In this document: one piece after another, positions 5,396 through 10,032 of the stretch
Position numbering within the stretch: the stretch's first letter is position 1
How the letters are laid out: each line of letters opens with the position of its first letter
Assembly (NCBI GenBank): GCA_903930395.1
Contig: CAIYYE010000588.1
Location: forward strand, 1-10,032
DNA length: 10,032 bases
Direction: 5' to 3'
Origin: an uncultured beta proteobacterium
GTDB taxonomy: Bacteria; Pseudomonadota; Gammaproteobacteria; Burkholderiales; Rhodocyclaceae
Position numbers and translations under genes: made by a program
The notes under the pieces: model-generated
Database searches by the model: none
What the model saw: only the letters and a program-made list of their open reading frames with translations
What the model was told of the DNA's origin: nothing

Positions 5396-7594
5396 CTATT
5401 CGGCTGTCAGGTGGATGGACGTCACACCCAGACGGTCACAATGTACCTTCACCTCGATCGGCCCCGCGCCCGTGGCCTGCACCCAGAACCCGGTGGACCC
5501 CGCCCGCAATGGCACACAAGCCGGACCCAGACGGCTGGCCGGGCCTGATACCTCGATCGTCACCGGTTCAGGATAGAAGGGCAGCTTGTGCCCGGCCTGA
5601 TCCAGCATCCGGACCATCACCCGCACCGCATCGTTGCGACCGATCCGCGTCGCATCGGCCACCACTTGCAGCGTCGTCGGCACCGCATCGCAGACGAACT
5701 GCGTCTCGGCCACCGGCTTGCCATTGATATAGCCGGTGATCGTTACCGGTTCCCATGTCATGCCCCAGTGACCCAGCTCTTCTTTGGTGAAGTTGCTCGA
5801 ATCAACGATCACCGGCGCATAGGGCAGATGCGGGAACCGGTCGCGGGCGGCAGGGATGCGTTTGGGGGCAAACTGACCATAGCGCAGCTCCACCTCGTCA
5901 CAGTTGGTCAGCACGATCAGCGGCAGCACCCCGCCGATGTTGCGCTCACCGCGCGCCCAGAAGGTTACAGGGGTCAGCACCACGCCCTCGGCCGGATCGC
6001 CTTGGCTGGCATAGACCGATGCCGCAAACTTTGGCTCGCGGAACATGTCCATCACACCATGGTGGCACAGCCGGTCCCCCGAGCCAAAGTCCTTGTGTGT
6101 GTTGTAGTCAAAGGCGCACCAGCCGATGGCCCCGGCAATCTGCGGGTCGCCGTACATCGCATTCAGCACCTCAAGGTGGCGCAAGACATGCTCGGCCTGC
6201 CGCTGTTCCTGATCGTGGCTTTTGGTCGGGTACATATGGCCGCCGAATTCGGTGATCATATAGGGCACCACGCGGTCAAGCCCGGTGACTTCCTGCTGCG
6301 GTCGCAAGGGCGTGCGCGGGCGGTTTCCGCCCAGCTCTTCGTTGCCAAGGATGAAATCATTCATCGTATAGACGTCTTCCAGCAGCTCGCTTTCGCTGAT
6401 GTAGCGCACGCCGCCCGTCGGCCGCGTCGCATCCAGCGCCCGCGCAACCCGGTTGGTTTCAGCATAGAAATCGTGATCATCCTGCGACTCGTTGATCCGC
6501 ACACCCCAGATGAAAATCGACGGATGGTTCCAGTCGCGCCGGATCATCCGGCGCACGTTTTCCACCGATTCCGCCTTCCACTTTTCACCGCCGATGTGCT
6601 GCCAGCCGGGAATTTCCTCAAAAACCAACAGGCCAATTTCATCGCACCGATCCAGAAAATAGCCGGACTGCGGATAATGCGATGTGCGCACCGTGTTCAG
6701 CCGCAGACCATATTTCAGAATATCCGCATCGCGTTCTTGCGCCGCACGGCCCAGGGCATAGCCGACATAAGGAAACGACTGATGCCGGTTCAACCCGCGC
6801 AGCTTCAAAGGCTTGCCGTTCAGCGCAAAGCCTTCGGCGGTAAAGGCCACATGGCGAAAGCCAAAGCGGGTCGCGGTGGCATCGCGCCCGTGGGGCGTTT
6901 CAAGATCAAGATGCAGATGGTAAAGTGCGGGGTTCTGAATATCCCACAGCGCGATGCCTGTCAGTCCGGCCAACTCAATCCGCAGCCCGTCACCCGTCAC
7001 CGTCGCACGGGTGCTGGCCACATCCTGCCCTGCCGCATCGCGCAGGGTCGCGGTCAGGGAACCCGACAGGGGCAGCCCCTGCGGGTTGTCCAACGCCACA
7101 TCCACCGTCACCGATTTCTGCGCCGCCAGCACATAGGGGGTTTCGATCTTGTGCAGGCCAATGGAAACCGGGGCCTTCACGATCAGCCAGACCTCACGGT
7201 ACAGGCCCGCATAGGTCAGGTAATCAATCACGCCGCCAAAGGGCGGAATCTCGGGGTTCTCGCTGCCGTCGATTTCCACCGTCACCGTGTTGTCACCGGC
7301 CAGCACCTGCCCGGTCAGTCGGGCCTCGAACGGGGTATAGCCATCGGCATGGGTGATCAGTTCCACCCCATTCAACAGCACCCGCGCGTTCGCCATTGCG
7401 GCATCAAAGCGCAACAACACCTCTTGGCCGGCCCAAGCAGGATCGGCGGCAAAGGTCTTTTGATAGGTAAAGCGGCGCTGATAGGCCTTTTCGTCGAAAT
7501 ACGAAAACGGCAGGTCCACCGCGTTGTGTGGCAGGCGCACGGTATCGCGGCCCTGAAACAGCCAGTTGTCATTGAAGTCAGTGCAGAGGCGCAT
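5396..7594 (-). CDS. Glycoside hydrolase family 2, probable intracellular beta-galactosidase
   Basis: This is a retaining exo-glycosidase of 732 aa. No signal peptide is visible (the N-terminus is MRLCTDFNDNWLFQG), so it should act in the cytoplasm on imported sugar. There is a jelly-roll sugar-binding domain at about 5-140 (GGVIDYLTYAGLYREVWL at 120-137) and an immunoglobulin-like domain at about 140-248. The TIM barrel, about 250-535, has LRGLNRHQSFPYVG (265-278), RTSHYPQSGYFLDRCDEIG (303-321), the acid/base Glu369 in WGVRINESQDD and the nucleophile Glu449 in YMITEFGGH. Further beta-sandwich modules complete the C-terminus, the last one resembling the GH2 C-terminal Ig-like domain. It is shorter than E. 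coli LacZ (1024 aa). Its place between permease 2 and the ATPase matches lacZ in lacEFGZK operons. Beta-glucuronidase or other GH2 activities cannot be excluded from sequence reading alone. Confidence 0.9.
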   Translation of the reverse strand: MRLCTDFNDNWLFQGRDTVRLPHNAVDLPFSYFDEKAYQRRFTYQKTFAADPAWAGQEVLLRFDAAMANARVLLNGVELITHADGYTPFEARLTGQVLAGDNTVTVEIDGSENPEIPPFGGVIDYLTYAGLYREVWLIVKAPVSIGLHKIETPYVLAAQKSVTVDVALDNPQGLPLSGSLTATLRDAAGQDVASTRATVTGDGLRIELAGLTGIALWDIQNPALYHLHLDLETPHGRDATATRFGFRHVAFTAEGFALNGKPLKLRGLNRHQSFPYVGYALGRAAQERDADILKYGLRLNTVRTSHYPQSGYFLDRCDEIGLLVFEEIPGWQHIGGEKWKAESVENVRRMIRRDWNHPSIFIWGVRINESQDDHDFYAETNRVARALDATRPTGGVRYISESELLEDVYTMNDFILGNEELGGNRPRTPLRPQQEVTGLDRVVPYMITEFGGHMYPTKSHDQEQRQAEHVLRHLEVLNAMYGDPQIAGAIGWCAFDYNTHKDFGSGDRLCHHGVMDMFREPKFAASVYASQGDPAEGVVLTPVTFWARGERNIGGVLPLIVLTNCDEVELRYGQFAPKRIPAARDRFPHLPYAPVIVDSSNFTKEELGHWGMTWEPVTITGYINGKPVAETQFVCDAVPTTLQVVADATRIGRNDAVRVMVRMLDQAGHKLPFYPEPVTIEVSGPASRLGPACVPLRAGSTGFWVQATGAGPIEVKVHCDRLGVTSIHLTAE

Positions 7595-7606
7595 AGCAGG
7601 TCAACC

Positions 7607-8425
7607 TTATTTGACAGACCCTGTCAGCCCTTCGACAAAGCGACGCTGGAGCAGGAAGAAAACAATGATGGTGGGCAGGGTCGCCAGAACGGTTGCCACC
7701 ATGACAACGCCGTAATCCGGGTAGTAGGACGAGGCGAGCGATGAGACGACCAGCGTCAGCGTCTTGTTGTCGTTGGTCTGCAAGACGATCAGTGGCCACA
7801 GGTAGTTGTTCCAGTTCGCCATGAACACGATGATGATGGCAGCGGCATAAGTGGACCGCATCACCGGCAGGTAGATGTAAAGAAAGATCTGCCATTCCTT
7901 CAGCCCGTCAATCTTGGCCGCATCGCGCAATTCATGCGGAAAGGCTTTGGTGGCCTGACGGAAGTAGAAGATGATGAAGACCGACGCGATGCTGGGCAGC
8001 AGGATGGCGGTGAAGGTGTTGATCAGCGTCAGCTTGGCCATCATCACGAACAGCGGCACCATGATCGCTGCAAACGGGATCGACAGCGTCAGCAGCAGCA
8101 CCGCGAACACGCGCTCGCGGGTTTTGGACGGAAACATCTCGAACGCATAGCCCGCCAGCGATGATATGGCCAAGGTCAGGATGGTGCCCACAATCGCCAG
8201 AAAGGCCGAATTCCAGAACACCTGCAGCATATCCACCTGCGCGAACAGATTGGCGATGTTGTCAAACAGCGCACTGCCAAAAGTCACCTTGCCCTTGATG
8301 ATGTCGTTGGCGGTGTTGGTGGTGCCGACCAGCATCCAGAAGAACGGAAAGATCGACACGAACGCCGCCAGTGAAAGCGCGCCATAAACCAGCCCCAAGC
8401 GCAGCTGTGCAAAAATCCGGGTCAT
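7607..8425 (-). CDS. Carbohydrate ABC transporter permease 2 (MalG/LacG type)
   Basis: This inner-membrane subunit of 272 aa has about six membrane segments (for example 15-35, 73-95, 106-130, 136-156, 193-210 and 240-260). The MalG-type cytoplasmic EAA loop is ELRDAAKIDGLKEWQIFL (165-182) followed by YIYLPVMRS; it docks on the ATPase. The C-terminus RRFVEGLTGSVK is the usual ending of the family. The ATG at 8425 overlaps the stop of permease 1 by four bases (ATGA), indicating translational coupling. The hydrolase starts 12 nt after its stop. It pairs with permease 1 to form the sugar channel. The substrate is inferred from operon context only. Confidence 0.93.
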   Translation of the reverse strand: MTRIFAQLRLGLVYGALSLAAFVSIFPFFWMLVGTTNTANDIIKGKVTFGSALFDNIANLFAQVDMLQVFWNSAFLAIVGTILTLAISSLAGYAFEMFPSKTRERVFAVLLLTLSIPFAAIMVPLFVMMAKLTLINTFTAILLPSIASVFIIFYFRQATKAFPHELRDAAKIDGLKEWQIFLYIYLPVMRSTYAAAIIIVFMANWNNYLWPLIVLQTNDNKTLTLVVSSLASSYYPDYGVVMVATVLATLPTIIVFFLLQRRFVEGLTGSVK

Positions 8426-9306
8426 GCCTTGCGATCCCTTGCGACCAGAAACTGCAGGAAAGACAGCACCGCAACCAGAATGACGATCACATAAGACACC
8501 GTCGCGGCATAACCGAGACTGGGCATGAACTTGAAGGTCAGGTTGTAGATGTACAGCGACAGCGTCAGCGTCGAATCCGACGGCCCCCCCATGGTGATGT
8601 TGTTCACCTCATCAAACAGTTGCAGCGTGCCGATGGTGGAAATCACCGTCGTGAACAGGATCACCGGTTTCAACATCGGCAAGGTGATGTAGACAAACCG
8701 CGCCCAGGCCGGAACGCCATCAATCCGCGCCGCCTCGTAGATCGACTTGTCGACGTTCTGCATCGCGGCCAGATAAAAGATCATGTTGTACCCGGTCCAA
8801 CGCCAGGTGATGGCCAGAATGATCACGGTGCGGGCCCAGAACGGATCGCCCAGCCATGAAATCGGCGCATCCATCAGATGCAATGCGATGGCCAGATCAT
8901 TGATGACGCCATCGCTGGCGAACATCGACTTGAACAGGATCGAATACGCCACCAGCGAGGTGACACAGGGCAGGAAGATCGCCGTGCGGAAAAAGCCACG
9001 GAACCGCAGCTTGGGGTTGTTCAGCGCCGCCGCGAACAGCAGGGCCAACACGATCATGATGGGCACCTGCACCACCAGAAAGATTCCGGTATTGGTCAGC
9101 GCCCGCAGAAACACCGGATCTTGCGTCAGCCGGATGATATTGGTCAGGCCGCCAAAGCTGTGGCTCATCCCACGTCCGGTCTGAAAGCTCATCCACAGTG
9201 ACCAGATGATCGGATATACCATGAACAGGCCCAACAGCACCAAAGTGGGCGCGATGAACAGCCAGCCGCTGCGTTGCTCGGCGCGACCGATGCGCGATTT
9301 TGCCAT
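8422..9306 (-). CDS. Carbohydrate ABC transporter permease 1 (MalF/LacF type)
   Basis: This inner-membrane subunit is 294 aa counted from the ATG at 9306 (MAKSRIGRAEQRSGWLF), which has GGGGGGAG a few bases upstream. The frame is open further to an ATG at 9381, but that would lie inside a stem-loop and add a basic, unrelated leader, so the shorter start is preferred. About six membrane segments are visible (first at 15-40). The cytoplasmic EAA loop is YEAARIDGVPAWARFVYITL (190-209) before PMLKP. The ending FLVARDRKA is hydrophilic and cytoplasmic. It heads the tightly packed permease-hydrolase-ATPase block and is separated from the binding-protein gene by about 110 nt holding two hairpins. Confidence 0.93.
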   Translation of the reverse strand: MAKSRIGRAEQRSGWLFIAPTLVLLGLFMVYPIIWSLWMSFQTGRGMSHSFGGLTNIIRLTQDPVFLRALTNTGIFLVVQVPIMIVLALLFAAALNNPKLRFRGFFRTAIFLPCVTSLVAYSILFKSMFASDGVINDLAIALHLMDAPISWLGDPFWARTVIILAITWRWTGYNMIFYLAAMQNVDKSIYEAARIDGVPAWARFVYITLPMLKPVILFTTVISTIGTLQLFDEVNNITMGGPSDSTLTLSLYIYNLTFKFMPSLGYAATVSYVIVILVAVLSFLQFLVARDRKA

Positions 9307-9328
9307 AGCTCCCCCCAAAGTTCGGTCA

Positions 9329-9373
9329 AAGACCACAGCACCGCCCCCCGTGTCCCGGTGGCGCTGTGGTCTT
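9329..9373 (-). promoter_or_regulatory. Stem-loop 2 in the binding protein-permease gap
   Basis: AAGACCACAGC (9329-9339) is the exact complement of GCTGTGGTCTT (9363-9373), an 11-bp stem. An alternative inner pairing CACCG/CGGTG (9339-9343 with 9356-9360) extends it around a small bulge. On the transcript it is followed only by a short U run, then the permease 1 ribosome-binding site. It may therefore act as an RNA-processing barrier or weak attenuator rather than a full terminator. Confidence 0.6.
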
Positions 9374-9380
9374 GCATACA

Positions 9381-9410
9381 CCTGACCGGGGCGCGGTTGC
9401 CCCGGTCAGG
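9381..9410 (-). promoter_or_regulatory. Stem-loop 1 just after the binding-protein stop codon
   Basis: There is a perfect 12-bp stem, CCTGACCGGGGC (9381-9392) with GCCCCGGTCAGG (9399-9410), closing a six-base loop. It begins six bases after the binding-protein stop (9417-9419) in the direction of transcription. It lacks a U-tract, so a simple intrinsic terminator is not shown. Its GC-rich stem and position match the transcript-stabilising or partial-termination hairpins known between binding-protein and permease genes in sugar operons such as malE-malF. Confidence 0.7.
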
Positions 9411-9416
9411 CTTGGG

Positions 9417-10032
9417 TTACTGGATCTGCGCGCGCACTTGCACGTCAATCGCAGCGATGGCGTCATCAATCGAGCCGCCTTCGGCCAGTGCGGGCAATTG
9501 CGCCGCAACGGCTGCGTCCACTTCATTGGTGAAGATGCCGTAGTTCACAGCAGGAACCGCCGCCAACCAGTCCGAGAAGCTTTGCCACACGGCCTGCCCG
9601 CCAAAATAGGCATCGTTGGCCTTGTAGGCTTCGCCCTCACGCGCGGCCAGAAGCGAGCCAAGCGCACCCTGATCGACCAGGATTTTCTGATAGAAATCAA
9701 CGTCCTTGCCCCAGACTTCGGCCAGGAAATCCACAGCCTCATCCTTTTCCGCCGACGACGACAGCACGTACCAGCTGGAACCACCAAGGTTCGAAGCATG
9801 GGTCGCACCTTCGACACCCGGCATTTTCGGCAACGGGGCCACGCCCCACTGGCCCGACATGTTGGCGGCCTTGATCGTGGCCGTCATCCAGACGCCGGTA
9901 AAGACAGAGGCCACTTCGCCACTGACAAAACCGCCGGTGTATTCCGTCCAGCCAGACACCGGCTTGTAGATTTCCTTGGTCTGCAACAGCTTGGCATAGG
10001 TGGACAGCGCCGCCTTGAACTTGGCATCACCC
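9417..10032 (-). CDS. Extracellular sugar-binding protein of the ABC importer, C-terminal part (runs off the right edge)
   Basis: About 204 C-terminal residues of a family-1 solute-binding protein are present; full members are about 400-430 aa, so the N-terminal half, signal peptide and promoter lie beyond 10032. The visible frame begins GDAKFKAALSTYAKLL. It shows typical family features: WTEYTGGFVSGEVASVFTG (helix and hinge region), GVWMTATIKAA, WGVAPLPKMPG, the aromatic-containing GGSSWYVLSSSAEKDEAVDFL, and an ending in AIDVQVRAQIQ. It delivers sugar in the periplasm to the two permeases encoded next. Its position as first gene of the block matches LacE. The substrate cannot be read from this fragment. 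Confidence 0.9.
   Translation of the reverse strand, partial: GDAKFKAALSTYAKLLQTKEIYKPVSGWTEYTGGFVSGEVASVFTGVWMTATIKAANMSGQWGVAPLPKMPGVEGATHASNLGGSSWYVLSSSAEKDEAVDFLAEVWGKDVDFYQKILVDQGALGSLLAAREGEAYKANDAYFGGQAVWQSFSDWLAAVPAVNYGIFTNEVDAAVAAQLPALAEGGSIDDAIAAIDVQVRAQIQ

Noticed and set aside
5588..7744. Very long open frame (718 codons) on the plus strand opposite the GH2 gene
   Set aside because: It is a mirror of the GC-rich codon use of the hydrolase on the other strand. Its composition (rich in His, Arg, Gln, Gly) and lack of any domain mark it as an antisense shadow, while the minus-strand frame has clear GH2 motifs.
9307..9381. Extended N-terminus of permease 1 starting at 9381
   Set aside because: The extension (MYARPQRHRD…) lies within the stem-loop region, is unlike permease N-termini, and the ATG at 9306 has a strong ribosome-binding site.
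1..10032. CRISPR arrays, tRNA or rRNA genes, defence systems or integrases
   Set aside because: No regularly spaced repeats, tRNA-like cloverleaf or rRNA sequence was seen, and the only mobile-element proteins are the two transposases. Nothing supports a novel defence system in this window.

Overview
The window looks like a mobile-element-scarred accessory segment of a GC-rich alphaproteobacterium. A Rhodobacterales or Rhizobiales host, possibly a plasmid or chromid, is inferred from the GC-rich codon use, the MalK/UgpC-type sugar importer and the IS content; it is not proven. No rRNA, tRNA, CRISPR array or replication gene was recognised.

Left part (1-760): a possible minus-strand gene start at the very edge (1-120), a dyad-rich divergent intergenic stretch (121-321), and the N-terminal 146 codons of an unrecognised plus-strand gene. 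This gene is cut off by an insertion sequence. A complete ISKra4-family element (761-2221, 1461 bp, perfect 21-bp terminal inverted repeats, one intact 453-aa transposase) follows. It has no target-site duplication, and a different gene is cut on its other side, so it sits at a rearrangement junction.

Right part (2222-10032), all on the minus strand: a sugar-uptake operon read from right to left. The order is solute-binding protein (only its C-terminal part is in the window), permease 1, permease 2, cytoplasmic family-2 glycoside hydrolase, MalK/UgpC-type ATPase and Gfo/Idh/MocA oxidoreductase. The order binding protein, two permeases, beta-galactosidase-type hydrolase, ATPase is that of the rhizobial/Agrobacterium lacEFGZK lactose operons. 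Uptake and intracellular cleavage of lactose or another beta-galactoside/beta-glycoside is therefore the best guess. Genes are tightly packed (4-bp overlap, then 12- and 10-nt gaps) except between the binding protein and permease 1, where two strong stem-loops lie.

The operon has been hit twice. An IS481-family element (3300-4316, 1017 bp) with a clean 6-bp CCTAGC duplication landed exactly on the ATPase stop codon. It leaves that protein unchanged but separates the oxidoreductase from the rest of the operon. The far end of the oxidoreductase is cut by the ISKra4 element and runs on for about 54 IS-encoded codons. The system itself appears to be a known type; the interest lies in the fine detail of the two insertions, the chimeric junction and the attached oxidoreductase.
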